This document shows positions 7,101-14,198 of a stretch of 64,000 bases of DNA, in pieces. Location of the stretch: contig JBASCW010000042.1 in assembly GCA_049651845.1 (NCBI GenBank), positions 56,539 through 120,538 on the forward strand, written 5' to 3'. The notes under the pieces are model-generated. The model searched no databases. It was not told the origin of the DNA and saw only the letters and a program-made list of their open reading frames with translations. A program made the position numbers and the translations under genes. Within the stretch, counting starts at the first letter, position 1, and every line of letters begins with the position of its first letter. The stretch comes from RBG-16-66-20 sp049651845 (lineage in GTDB: Bacteria > Pseudomonadota > Gammaproteobacteria > Burkholderiales > SG8-39).

Positions 7101-9826
7101 CGCGTTCCCGCAGCGCGCATGGCCCCGACCAGATGCTGGCGCAGCGAGGCATCGTCCGGCTTGCGAAACAGCTCCACCATCCAGGCGCACGCCGCGGGAA
7201 TCAGCAGCACCGCCAGCACGGCCGCGGTCCAGAGCCAGGCGGGCGACAGGAGCGCCCAGCCAAGCAGCAGCAGCAGGGTGAGGGCCGGGGCGACCAGGCT
7301 GCGGCGCAGGTTGTCGAGGATCTTCCACTGCGACAGGCCGGAGAGAGGATTCTTCTGCGTGCCGCCATCGCCCGCGGCAACGCGCCGGCGCAGCCAGCCG
7401 AGCAGCTGCCAGTCGCCGCGCATCCAGCGGTGCCGCCGGGCCACATCGGCGCTGTAGCGGGCCGGATACTGCTCGTAGAGTTGCACGTCGCTCGCCAGGC
7501 CGGAGCGCGCATAGCATCCTTCCAGCAGATCGTGGCTGAGGATGCGGTTGTCCGGGAAACGACCCTTCAGCGCCCGCTCGAATGCTTCGACGTCGTAGAT
7601 GCCCTTGCCGATGAACGAGCCTTCGCCGAACAGATCCTGGTAGACATCGGAAACCATGCGTGTGTACGGATCGATGCCGGCTTCCTCGCCGTGCAGCTGG
7701 GCATAGCGCGTGCGGTTGCTGTCCGCCACGCTCACCGCCACGCGCGGCTGCAGTATTCCGTAGCCTTGCGTCACGCGTCCGCTCGCCTCGTCGTACCGCG
7801 CGCGATTGAGCGGATGCGCCATCGTGGCCGCGAGCAGGCGCGCCGAGTCGCGCGGCAGCTGCGTGTCGCTGTCCAGCGTGATCACGTATCGCACGCCGGA
7901 CAGGACGGCGGTGCGGCCGACCACGCGCGAGAATGCGCCAGGCGCGCCGCCGCGCAGCAGCGCATTCAGATCGCCCAGCTTGCCGCGCTTGCGCTCGCGG
8001 CCCATCCAGACGCCCTCGCGCGGGTTCCAGAGGCGCGGACGATGGAGCAGGAAGAAGACATCGCCGTCCCCCGCGCCTGCGTCGCTGCGGTATTTGTCAT
8101 TCAACGCCGCGATGCGCTGCGCCGCCAACTGCAGCAGCGGCTCGTCCTGGGGCAGCGTTTCAGCGTGCGCATCGGCAAAATCCGTGAGCAGGCAGAACCG
8201 AAGGTGCTCGTCGCGGTTGCCGAGGAAGCGGACCTCGAGCGACTCGACCAGATCCTCGACGTTCTGCGTGCTGTGGATGAGCGTCGGCACCACGACCAGC
8301 GTCTGCGCGTCCGGCGCTATGCCCTTGGCGAAATCCAAGCGCGGCAGCACCTTCGGCGCCACCAGCAGCGTTGCCAGCCAGTTCACCAGGGCCACTGCGA
8401 GTTGGCTGGTGGCGAGCAACGCCAGCATCCCGCAAAGCACCAGGAACCAGCCCCGCGCCCCGCCGGCATGGGCCTGCGCAAGCAAGGCCCCGGTGAAGGC
8501 CGCCGTGATCAGCAGGATCGGGCCGAGATAGAGGTAGCGGCGGCGGACGCGCCGCAAGCGAAGGGAAAGGGGAACCCGCATCCGGGTCGCCTCTTCCAGC
8601 TGCCGCAGCCCTGTGTCGAAGAGGTAGAAACCGACATGTCTTGCCCGCTCGTCGCCGTCGCTGCGCGCCGCGGCTTCCTGCGCGAGCTGAACGCAGCGGC
8701 GCGCCGCCTGTTCCTCGGCGAGTCCGCTGCGCCTGGCGATCTTCTCCAGCACGTGGCGATAGTGGTCGCGGGTGGCGAAGTCCATGCGGCCGTACACGCC
8801 GCCGGGGTCCTCGCGCAGAATGCTCTCGACGACGCTCATCGACTCGACGAAGGCATGCCAGTCGGTCGCGGCCAGCAGGCGCAGGCTGCCGATACTGTTG
8901 CTGATCGACACCTGGTCGGCCGCCTGCTGCTGGTTCTCCGCCTGCACCAGCTGCTCGATGGAAAGGCCCAGTTCCGAGAGCCGCTGCTCGATCCAGTTGA
9001 GCGGCATGGCCAGCGCCGCGCTCTGTCCTTGCAAGCGGCGCGCAAGTTCCGCCACGAATGGACCGCTCATGGGCGGGTTGGAACGCGCCATGTCCGCGAC
9101 CACCAGGATCAGGCTCTTGGGGTCGTTCTGGGTGGTCTCCATCATCTCGCCCGCCCAGAAATCGGCCAGGTCCCGGCCTCTGCGGTGAGCGATGATGCGG
9201 GTTGCGACGCGGCGCAGGTTCTCGATCAGCGCCAGGCGCAGCATGATCGGCACGGCCCACAGTTCGCCGAGGGTCAGATGGGTGACGGTCTGGTAGGCGC
9301 TGATGAAGCGGCCGAAGCTGTCGGGATCCATCTGCCCGTCGCCATGGGAAATGGTCTCCAGGGCGATGTCATAGACGCGCGGCAGTCCGGCCGACGGCCC
9401 ATTGTCCAGGCGCGGCAGCTCCCGGCTGTAATCCCTGGGCAGGTGCCGCCTCGCGGTGCGGATCTGCTCCTCGATCAGGTGGAAGTTGTCCAGCAGCCAT
9501 TCGCCGGCGGGCGTGCTTGCGCGTCCGTCCTTGATCGCCGCTGTGAGCAGGTCGCAGGCTTCGAGCAGCACGCCCTGGTTTTCCGCAAGGCGCGCGAGCA
9601 GCAGGTCGCGGGTGCGCCTTGCCCCCAGCGCGTGCGAGGCCGCCAGCGCCTTGCCGTACTGCTCCATCTGGTCGGCGCTGAACAGCTCGGAGCGCAGCGG
9701 CGGCTCTTCGACGGGGTGATCCGCGGTCCAGCCGCCGCGCCGGAACAGCGTCAGTGACTGGAGCAGGATTCGCGCAAGGAAGTTGCCGCTGCTTTTCAGT
9801 GGTCCTGCCTCATGCGATGCCGGCAA
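1145..9826 (-). CDS. ndvB: Cyclic beta-1,2-glucan synthase (NdvB/ChvB type)
   Basis: This giant inner-membrane enzyme has 2893 residues, close to the roughly 2830 of rhizobial NdvB and Brucella Cgs. Layout: an N-terminal cytoplasmic region, two helices near residues 430-490, and a GT84 glycosyltransferase segment with ITLDSDTQLP (DxD near residue 650) and RRHRWMRGDWQL (near 800). More helices follow at about 850-970, then a glucoamylase-like segment (IDYGAQRGVPWGMSECG, near 1415). The C-terminal half is a GH94 phosphorylase with GSGDWNDGMN near residue 2565. The family makes cyclic osmoregulated periplasmic glucans from UDP-glucose: the GT84 domain elongates and the GH94 domain trims chain length. 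No NdvA exporter is in the window. The ATG at 9826 follows dyad operator 2 by 132 bases. Confidence 0.9.
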   Translation of the reverse strand: MPASHEAGPLKSSGNFLARILLQSLTLFRRGGWTADHPVEEPPLRSELFSADQMEQYGKALAASHALGARRTRDLLLARLAENQGVLLEACDLLTAAIKDGRASTPAGEWLLDNFHLIEEQIRTARRHLPRDYSRELPRLDNGPSAGLPRVYDIALETISHGDGQMDPDSFGRFISAYQTVTHLTLGELWAVPIMLRLALIENLRRVATRIIAHRRGRDLADFWAGEMMETTQNDPKSLILVVADMARSNPPMSGPFVAELARRLQGQSAALAMPLNWIEQRLSELGLSIEQLVQAENQQQAADQVSISNSIGSLRLLAATDWHAFVESMSVVESILREDPGGVYGRMDFATRDHYRHVLEKIARRSGLAEEQAARRCVQLAQEAAARSDGDERARHVGFYLFDTGLRQLEEATRMRVPLSLRLRRVRRRYLYLGPILLITAAFTGALLAQAHAGGARGWFLVLCGMLALLATSQLAVALVNWLATLLVAPKVLPRLDFAKGIAPDAQTLVVVPTLIHSTQNVEDLVESLEVRFLGNRDEHLRFCLLTDFADAHAETLPQDEPLLQLAAQRIAALNDKYRSDAGAGDGDVFFLLHRPRLWNPREGVWMGRERKRGKLGDLNALLRGGAPGAFSRVVGRTAVLSGVRYVITLDSDTQLPRDSARLLAATMAHPLNRARYDEASGRVTQGYGILQPRVAVSVADSNRTRYAQLHGEEAGIDPYTRMVSDVYQDLFGEGSFIGKGIYDVEAFERALKGRFPDNRILSHDLLEGCYARSGLASDVQLYEQYPARYSADVARRHRWMRGDWQLLGWLRRRVAAGDGGTQKNPLSGLSQWKILDNLRRSLVAPALTLLLLLGWALLSPAWLWTAAVLAVLLIPAACAWMVELFRKPDDASLRQHLVGAMRAAGTRLAQTVFTFACLPFEASTSLDAILRTSVRVLITRRHLLEWTASSELDPGGRFTDSLRQMWIAPIVAISTAVYLLQVRPGALAVAVPILLLWLASPLLAWWLGRPLERPQAVLSPEQISFLRLVSRKTWAFFETFVGPEDHWLPPDNYQESPATALARRTSPTNMGLSLLANLSAYDFGYVSAGTLIERTRNAFATMHKLERYRGHFYNWYDTASLLPLLPMYVSTVDSGNLAGHLLTLRPGIAALADQPILAARWREGLEDTLHALHACAPAASTNALRSFRHQLESALADRPATLAASRRMLDALAKDAALVLAELGEKSDSEHAAWVRALDRQCRDALGELRLLAPPSAMPGEHGIPTLRELAARGVSAARARMEEIAQLALQAGEMARMDYNFLYDDVRHLLMIGHNVTERRRGHHATERRRDASYYDLLASEARLTSFVAIAQGQLPQQSWFALGRLLTNAGSGATLLSWSGSMFEYLMPLLVMPSYENTLIDESCRAAVRRQIDYGAQRGVPWGMSECGYNTVDAALNYQYRAFGVPGLGLKRGLSEDLVIAPYATALALMVAPEAACANLKRLAADGLLGKFGFYEAIDYTPARLRRAETSAVVRSFMAHHQGMSFLALSHVLLDRPMQRRFVSDPLFQATLLLLQERVPRATASYSTIPEWIDFRAVAEIPEMPMRVFSTPDTRIPGVQLLSNGRYNVMITNAGGGYSRWKDLAVTRWHEDSTADNWGSFCYLRDTASGQVWSCALQPALKRTESYEAIFTEQRVEFRRHDANFDTHTEIVVSPEDDIELRRVRVTNRSRSRRTIEVTSYAEVVLASPSADALHPAFSSLFVQTEIIAARQAILCTRRPRSRGETTPWMLHLMAVHGAEVEAVSYETDRARFVGRGNSVAAPQALRDPAPLSGSEGSVLDPIVAIRQRVTLEPAQTATLDLVIGVGDSRAGCLQLVEKYQDRRLADRAFEMAWTHSQVALRQINVTEAEAQLYGRLASSIIYANASLRAEASVIAKNRRGQSGLWGYAISGDLPIVLVQLRDPANIELVRQLVQAHAYWRLKGLAVDLVIWNEERGGYRQLLHDQIMGLIAAGVEAHVIDRPGGIFVRSAEQISNEDRILLQSVARAVFTDSQGTLKEQVKQRPEVEAAMAPFAASRLRAAETARGAAAADEAAVPPRELALANGLGGFTPDGREYVITTTTAQATPAPWVNVLANPHFGCVISESGAAYTWHENAHEFRLSPWHNDSVGDASGEAYYLRDEETGQVWSPTALPCPGTGNYVSRHGFGYSVFEHSEGGIATELTVYVDLDSPVKFAVLKVRNGSGRPRRLSATGYVEWVLGALRSKSSMHVVTEIDPNSGALLARNAYNPEFGEQVAFFDVDDVTRTLSGDRTEFIGRNGTLRNPAALERARLSGRVGAAMDPCAAIQVPFDLADGSSREIIFRLGVGRGTDDASRLVQRLRKSSTASVALEAVRQYWKTTLGVVQIETPDPSLDVLCNGWLLYQTMASRLWGRSGHYQSGGAFGFRDQLQDVMALVHASPQLVREHLLLCASRQFLEGDVQHWWHPPSGRGVRTRCSDDYLWLPLATCRYVSCTGDSAVLKEQIQFLDGRPVNADEDSYYDLPLRSLQAASLYQHCVRAIENGLRMGFHGLPLMGSGDWNDGMNLVGAQGRGESVWLGFFLYQVLTQFAVLARGENDAPFAERCESEAVRLRRNIEAHAWDGGWYRRAYFDVGTPLGSAANAECQIDSIAQSWSVLSGAGTPERSKLAMNALDQRLVRRDHALVQLLDPPFDRSELDPGYIRGYVPGVRENGGQYTHAAIWASMAFAAQGDAVRAWELLDMINPLHHGDTPEGIAVYKVEPYVVAADVYAVPPHTGRGGWTWYTGSAGWMYRLILESLLGLRLAADKLHFAPCLPADWQGLELRYRHKETMYRIALRQATGGDAAMTVSVDGVLQADSTIALVDDRAEHQVEVTLRRQPIELLAPAA

Positions 9827-9958
9827 AAATGGAAGAGGCCCGGAACGGGATCGCCGTCGCCGAGCCTCGGTGCGTCAGGTGTCCACCAGTAGGAGCGCCC
9901 GTCAGGGGGAGACGAGCCAGAACACCTACCTAAATGATGCGTCGCGCCTGCGGAGCTG

Positions 9959-9978
9959 TCTGTACGCTAGCGCACAGA
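9959..9978. promoter_or_regulatory. Dyad operator 2, upstream of the glucan synthase gene
   Basis: The 20-mer reads TCTGTACG-CTAG-CGCACAGA, with perfect outer arms. If it acts at -41.5 on the minus strand, transcription would start near 9927, and CATCAT (9934-9939, minus strand) occupies the -10 position. That leaves a leader of about 100 bases before the ndvB ATG. Confidence 0.6.
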
Positions 9979-9982
9979 AGCG

Positions 9983-11098
9983 CTAGATGGCAACGAGTGC
10001 GCCGTTTTCAATCCTGACCCGGCTGCCGACGCTGAATGCGGGCTGTGCGGGGTAGGAAACCGTTTGCGAGCCGCCGTTCTCCAGGCGCACCACCAAGTCG
10101 AAGTGCTTGGTGGATTTCATCTTTTTCTCGATTTCATTGCCGGCCCAGGCACCGCCCGCGGCGCCGGCGATCTGGGCCACGGTGGTGCCCGTGCCATGGC
10201 CGACCTGGCTGCCGAGCAGCGCGCCGACCACGCCGCCGCCGATCATGCCGATATAGCTGCCGTCGCCCTTGACCTCGACCACGTTGATCGCCTCGACCAC
10301 GCCGCAATTGGGACAGATCTGGCGCGCGGCGGGCGCCGGTGCCGCCGCCTGGCGGCCAGTCGTGCGCTGCCGTGCGGATGAGCTGTCGACCAGCGGCTTG
10401 CCAAGGACCTTGCTGTGCTCCTGCTGGCCGATGCGCAGGTTCCCCGTGACGACCGCATTGGTTGCGATCCTGTCGCGATTCCTGATGGTGTACGCACCCT
10501 CGTAGGCGCCGGCCCTGACTTCCTCCAGGTTGATCTTGCCGCGGACGCCGTTGATCCTGACGCTGGCGTTGCCGCTTGGGCTGCCCTCGAGAGCGAAAAC
10601 GAGTTCCGAGCCCGGCGTGAGGCTGCGCGGCGGATCCACGTTGAAGAGGTTGATTTCCGGGACGCTGTTCGCGGCCGCCGAACCGCCCGGCCAGCGGAAG
10701 CCGGAGCCCTTCACCAGCGATTCGTCGAGAACGCTGCTGGCCACCTGATTGCCCCGGCGCAGATTGGCCGTGGCGGTGCTGTCCTCGGTGATCTGGTCGC
10801 GCCGGGTGATGGTGTAGATGCCTTCGTAGACGCCGGCTTCGATTTCTTCCAGGATCAGGCTCCCGGTCGCTCCGCCGATGCGCACGGTCGCGGTACCAGC
10901 GGGGCTGCCGTAAAGCGTGAACACGAGCTCGCTGCCGGCGACCGGCTTCGCGGTGGGTACGACATCGAAGCCATCGATTCTGGGAGCCGCGTTCTGCGAC
11001 GCGGACTGCTGCGCCAGCACGGTGTTCGAAGGGAGCGCCAGTGGCAGGAACGCTGCCAGTGCGAGGAGGGTTGCGCCGAGTCCGTGGTTTAGGTTCAT
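9983..11098 (-). CDS. Exported glycine-zipper protein with a duplicated N-terminal domain
   Basis: This 371-residue protein has a signal peptide (about residues 1-29, ending TVLA). Two homologous segments follow (about 40-130 and 148-235). They share the pattern F.V.P.....GSELVF.L.GSP.G.A.VRI and then LEE..AG.YEG.YTI..RD.I. A CPNCG motif precedes a glycine-zipper domain of the SlyB/17-kDa antigen type (GMIGGGVVGALLGSQVG, about residues 285-320) and a basic tail. Glycine-zipper domains insert in or bind the envelope. The duplicated module is not one I can name. Operator 3 lies with its centre 41.5 bases upstream of the ATG, and no Shine-Dalgarno sequence is evident. Confidence 0.75.
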   Translation of the reverse strand: MNLNHGLGATLLALAAFLPLALPSNTVLAQQSASQNAAPRIDGFDVVPTAKPVAGSELVFTLYGSPAGTATVRIGGATGSLILEEIEAGVYEGIYTITRRDQITEDSTATANLRRGNQVASSVLDESLVKGSGFRWPGGSAAANSVPEINLFNVDPPRSLTPGSELVFALEGSPSGNASVRINGVRGKINLEEVRAGAYEGAYTIRNRDRIATNAVVTGNLRIGQQEHSKVLGKPLVDSSSARQRTTGRQAAAPAPAARQICPNCGVVEAINVVEVKGDGSYIGMIGGGVVGALLGSQVGHGTGTTVAQIAGAAGGAWAGNEIEKKMKSTKHFDLVVRLENGGSQTVSYPAQPAFSVGSRVRIENGALVAI

Positions 11099-11129
11099 CG
11101 GCGCATCTTTGCGCTTCGCTGTCCGGCCG

Positions 11130-11149
11130 TCCGTACGCTATCGCACCGA
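11130..11149. promoter_or_regulatory. Dyad operator 3, upstream of the glycine-zipper gene
   Basis: The 20-mer reads TCCGTACG-CTAT-CGCACCGA. Its centre (11139.5) is exactly 41.5 bases from the ATG at 11098. AAAGAT (11105-11110, minus strand) sits in the matching -10 position. Confidence 0.55.
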
Positions 11150-11268
11150 TCGCTCTGCGACCGGCTCAATGGAAAACCCGTGCAAAGGCGCGCTCGCTCA
11201 GCAACTCGCGTGCTTCAGGTTGTTCGTCAGTGAGACAGCGCGCAACTTGGCCCGATGAACCGGCAGTT

Positions 11269-11288
11269 TCTGTTGGCAAGCGCACAGA
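11269..11288. promoter_or_regulatory. Dyad operator 4, upstream of the glycine-zipper/csbD unit
   Basis: The 20-mer reads TCTGTTGG-CAAG-CGCACAGA. The right arm is perfect. The centre (11278.5) is 62.5 bases from the ATG at 11341, two helical turns more than in the 41.5-base cases. That leaves room for a short leader carrying AAGGAG. CAAAGT (11308-11313) is at the -10 position. Confidence 0.55.
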
Positions 11289-11340
11289 GCGAGTCCGGCA
11301 AGAGGGGCAAAGTGGCAATCAGCAAACAAGGAGAACGGAA

Positions 11341-11850
11341 ATGACCGACGTACTGACGAGGAAAGTCGTAGCGAACGAGGAGGATCTGAACCGCGATCCC
11401 ATCACGGGAACGCCAGGCGCGCATCCGCTGGGCACGGGCGCCGGCGCAGCATCCGGCGCAGTCGCCGGAGGTGTTGCCGGACTGGCGGTGGGCGGGCCGG
11501 TAGGCGGCCTGATCGGCGTCGCGGTAGGCGCAATGGCAGGTGGTCTGGCCGGCAAGAGCGCGGCCGAGGCGTTCAACCCCACCGCCGAGGAAGTGTTCTG
11601 GCGGGAGACCTACCTGCGCGAACCCTACTACGTACAGGGCAGGAACTTCGAGTACTACGCGCCGGGCTTTCGCGCCGGCTGGGAAGGCCGCGTGAGGCAC
11701 AGCGGCCTCAGTTTCGAGGAGGCGGAGCCCGAGCTGAGGGCGAACTACGACCGCGGCAAGGGCGAGCTCGACCCTGTCTGGATGGATGTGAAGCCGGCCG
11801 CGCGTGCTGCATGGAGTCGCGTCGAACAGAAATGGCGACGCAGCCCGTAG
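11341..11850 (+). CDS. Glycine-zipper stress protein of unknown function
   Basis: The 169-residue protein has a polar N-terminus and a long Gly/Ala-rich glycine-zipper helix pair (about residues 35-78). A soluble C-terminal half follows, containing WRETYLREPYY, FEYYAPGFRAGWEG and VWMDVKPAARAAW. There is no signal peptide. The general plan is that of cytoplasmic glycine-zipper proteins found beside CsbD and BON-domain genes, and I cannot assign a function. AAGGAG lies about 10 bases before the ATG. csbD follows 72 bases downstream and is probably cotranscribed. Operator 4 lies upstream. Confidence 0.7.
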   Translation: MTDVLTRKVVANEEDLNRDPITGTPGAHPLGTGAGAASGAVAGGVAGLAVGGPVGGLIGVAVGAMAGGLAGKSAAEAFNPTAEEVFWRETYLREPYYVQGRNFEYYAPGFRAGWEGRVRHSGLSFEEAEPELRANYDRGKGELDPVWMDVKPAARAAWSRVEQKWRRSP

Positions 11851-11922
11851 CGCTCCAGAAAGGCACAAGCATGGCGTGTGTGTCAGGCAGTCCGGATCCA
11901 ACTCAAACTGAAGGAACTGAAA

Positions 11923-12135
11923 ATGAACTGGGATCGCATCGAAGGCAACTGGAAGCAATTCAAGGGCAACGTGAAGGAGCAGTGGGGCAAGCTCACCGAC
12001 GATCAGCTCGACGTGATCGCCGGCAAGCGTGACAACCTGGCCGGGAAGATCCAGGAGGCGTACGGGATTTCCAAGGATCAGTCGGAGAAGCAGATCGCCG
12101 ACTGGCACAAGCGCATGGAGCAGAAATATCCATAG
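11923..12135 (+). CDS. CsbD-family general stress protein
   Basis: This 70-residue soluble protein has the family pattern MNWDRIEGNWKQFKG, VKEQWGKLTDDQL and then AGKRDNLAGKIQEAYG. CsbD proteins are small, charged, stress-induced proteins of unknown mechanism. I chose the ATG at 11923 because it gives the canonical N-terminus and has AAGGA about 8 bases upstream. The in-frame ATG at 11878 would add an unrelated 15-residue extension. A second csbD sits at 16354-16584. Confidence 0.9.
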   Translation: MNWDRIEGNWKQFKGNVKEQWGKLTDDQLDVIAGKRDNLAGKIQEAYGISKDQSEKQIADWHKRMEQKYP

Positions 12136-12170
12136 AGCGGCACCGGCAAGTCGTCAAACCGCGCGCTGGT

Positions 12171-12190
12171 TGTGTACGGTGGCGTACGGA
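12171..12190. promoter_or_regulatory. Dyad operator 5, upstream of the entericidin gene
   Basis: The 20-mer reads TGTGTACG-GTGG-CGTACGGA. The centre (12180.5) is 60.5 bases from the ATG at 12241. TATCGT (12210-12215) lies in the predicted -10 position, giving a leader of about 19 bases that contains AGGAGA. Confidence 0.5.
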
Positions 12191-12240
12191 CCGGCAGCGC
12201 TGCGCCCACTATCGTGGCACTTCACGACAGGAGATCGACC

Positions 12241-12393
12241 ATGACCAAACGAATTCTCGCGCCGCTGCTGGCGGCACTCTTCATTTCCGGTCTTTTCGGC
12301 ACGCTCGCGGGATGCAACACCGTGGAGGGCGCCGGCAAGGACATCGAGCAGGGCGGCAGGGCGATCAAGAACGAGGCGCGAGAACAGCGCTGA
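12241..12393 (+). CDS. Entericidin-type small lipoprotein
   Basis: The 50-residue protein has a signal peptide with the lipobox GTLAGC (Cys at about residue 25). The mature sequence NTVEGAGKDIEQGGRAIKN is characteristic of the entericidin A/B family. These are tiny outer-membrane lipoproteins induced by stress or in stationary phase. An AGGAGA ribosome-binding site precedes the ATG by about 7 bases. The ChaA-like gene starts 38 bases downstream and is likely in the same transcript. Confidence 0.88.
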   Translation: MTKRILAPLLAALFISGLFGTLAGCNTVEGAGKDIEQGGRAIKNEAREQR

Positions 12394-12431
12394 GCCGGCT
12401 GCCGGCGTCCAATACCGCGCGCTGATCCGCC

Positions 12432-13544
12432 GTGCGCGTGGCGCCTGCCCTGCTGCGCGAATGGCCGCTGGTTGCGGTCGTCGCGACCACCATCCTGTTT
12501 CTGGCCTTCGGGCGGCGACTGCGCGCCGACCTGGCGCATCCGGTCCAGTTCGCTTTCATCCTGGTCTGGCTGGTAGCCGCGATCCTCGCGGCCGTATTCG
12601 CGGTGGTGCGGCATGCCGAGGGGCTCGCCGCACGCCTGGGCGAGCCCCTGGGCACCCTGGTATTGACGCTGTCGATCACCGGGATCGAGGTGATGATCAT
12701 CGTCGCCGCGATGTCCACGGGGCACGGCAGCCCCACGCTGGCGCGCGATGCGATGTTCGCGGTGATCATGATCGTCCTGAACGGCATGGTCGGACTGACG
12801 CTGCTCGTCGGCGGGCTGAAGTACCGCGAGCAGGACTACAACCTGCAGGGCGCGAATGCCTTCCTGGCGGTGATCCTGCCGCTGGCCATCGTCGGCCTGG
12901 TGCTGCCGAACTACACCATCTCATCGCCCGACAAGACGTTTTCGCCCGGCCAGGCGGCGTTCCTCACGCTCGTGTTCCTAGCGCTGTACGGCGTGTTCCT
13001 GACCATCCAGAACATCCATTACCGGGCCTACTTCCGGTCGACCGTCGAGGCGAACAAGGCCAAACCGCCGCCGCGCGGGAGCAAGGAGTGGCACTCCATT
13101 CCCTACCATGTGCTCCTGCTGCTGGCGTACTTGGGGCCGTTGACGGTGCTCGCGGAACAGCTCGCAGTGCCGATCGACCACACCATCCGCGTGCTGGGCG
13201 CACCGGTCGCGCTGGCGGGTTTCCTCGTCGCAGCGATCGTGCTCGCGCCCGAATCGGTCGTCGCGGTGCGCGCTGCGGCGAGCAACGACCTGCAAAGGGC
13301 CGTCAATGTCCTGCTCGGGTCGGTGCTTGCTAGCATCGGCTTGAGCATTCCCGCCATCCTCATCTACGGGCTGCTGGCCGGCGTGCCGATCGTCCTCGGC
13401 CTGGACCAGGTGGGCATCACGCTGCTGGCGCTGACTCTGGTCCTGTGCATGATGACCTTCTCGAGCAGCCGTACCCATGTGCTGCTCGGGGCGGTGCACC
13501 TGGTGGTGTTCCTCGCGTACGCAATGCTGGTGTTTCACACCTAG
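12432..13544 (+). CDS. chaA: Calcium/proton (or Na+/H+) antiporter, ChaA family
   Basis: This 370-residue integral membrane protein has about ten to eleven predicted helices. The alpha-repeat motif GEPLGTLVLTLSITGIEVMII (about residues 72-92) and the second repeat VLAPESVVAVRAA with SVLASIGLSIPA (about 272-310) are typical of ChaA cation/proton exchangers of the CaCA superfamily. The acidic residues of both repeats are present. The role would be cation and pH homeostasis, which fits an envelope-stress block. The start is GTG, and a second in-frame GTG lies at 12438. It follows the entericidin gene and has no dyad operator of its own. Confidence 0.85.
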   Translation: MRVAPALLREWPLVAVVATTILFLAFGRRLRADLAHPVQFAFILVWLVAAILAAVFAVVRHAEGLAARLGEPLGTLVLTLSITGIEVMIIVAAMSTGHGSPTLARDAMFAVIMIVLNGMVGLTLLVGGLKYREQDYNLQGANAFLAVILPLAIVGLVLPNYTISSPDKTFSPGQAAFLTLVFLALYGVFLTIQNIHYRAYFRSTVEANKAKPPPRGSKEWHSIPYHVLLLLAYLGPLTVLAEQLAVPIDHTIRVLGAPVALAGFLVAAIVLAPESVVAVRAAASNDLQRAVNVLLGSVLASIGLSIPAILIYGLLAGVPIVLGLDQVGITLLALTLVLCMMTFSSSRTHVLLGAVHLVVFLAYAMLVFHT

Positions 13545-13614
13545 GCACCGCGTTCCGCCAGCCCTGCCAGTCCCGCATGCGGTCGAGCCGCGACGGCCGG
13601 CCGCTTCGCTCAGC

Positions 13615-14133
13615 CTAGCTGCGGCCCAGATCCTGGATCGCGTCGACCACCATGCCAGTACCGATCGCGATCATGAGGATGTCGGACGCGACTCGTACGT
13701 AGCGGTAGCCGGACGGCGGCTGGCCGATCTGCAGCACCAGCGGCTGCGGCACCGAGTAAAAGACCACGTCGCGCGGCAGTTGCTGGCCCATATGCCACTT
13801 CCTGGCCTGGCCCGGCGGCATGCAGCCGTTGTGCTTCTTGGCCAGTCCCGGGGGACAGCGCCCGCCGTGATTGTGCTCGTCGTAGTAATCGCGCACCGCG
13901 ACGCGATGGCGGTCCTCGAAATGCTCGCGCCTGTCGCTGTCGTGCGACCGCTTCCCGCCGGCATCACGATGCTCGTTCTTGTCAGAGCGCTGATGCTTGC
14001 CCGAGTGCTCGCTCCTGTCGGAGTTGCCCTTGCCGGCCGAGGCAGGCTTGTCCGCCATCGCCGGGCCGACCGCCAGGATTCCGGCGAACGCCAGGGCCAG
14101 GGTGCTTTTCAGTATCAGCGTGGTTGGTTTCAT
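13615..14133 (-). CDS. RcnB-like exported protein
   Basis: The 172-residue protein has a signal peptide (ending about residue 27, PAMA-D). A highly charged Lys/His/Arg/Asp region (about 28-95) leads to a C-terminal RcnB-type domain with RCPPGLAKKHNGCMPPGQARKW and GYRYVRVASDILMIA. RcnB in E. coli is a periplasmic protein tied to nickel/cobalt homeostasis. Many paralogues have no known ligand. I chose the ATG at 14133 because it begins the signal peptide and has GGAAGGA upstream. Operator 6 is centred 41.5 bases from this ATG. Confidence 0.75.
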   Translation of the reverse strand: MKPTTLILKSTLALAFAGILAVGPAMADKPASAGKGNSDRSEHSGKHQRSDKNEHRDAGGKRSHDSDRREHFEDRHRVAVRDYYDEHNHGGRCPPGLAKKHNGCMPPGQARKWHMGQQLPRDVVFYSVPQPLVLQIGQPPSGYRYVRVASDILMIAIGTGMVVDAIQDLGRS

Positions 14134-14164
14134 CAGGCCAGTATTCCTTCCGGCGGGCAGGCGG

Positions 14165-14184
14165 TCTGTGCGCCAACACACAGC
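14165..14184. promoter_or_regulatory. Dyad operator 6, upstream of the RcnB-like gene
   Basis: The 20-mer reads TCTGTGCG-CCAA-CACACAGC. The centre (14174.5) is 41.5 bases from the ATG at 14133. AATACT (14140-14145, minus strand) is in the -10 position. The operator lies between the RcnB-like gene and the mlaC 3' end, touching the latter by sharing no more than the intergenic strip. Confidence 0.55.
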
Positions 14185-14198
14185 GCTCGCCAGTCGTG

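Noticed and set aside
6995..9757. A 920-codon open frame on the plus strand opposite the glucan synthase, with others at 1202-2668 and 1422-3101
   Set aside because: The composition is Arg/Gln/Ala-rich with no motifs, and it is the mirror of a strongly conserved gene. Such long shadows are expected at this GC content.
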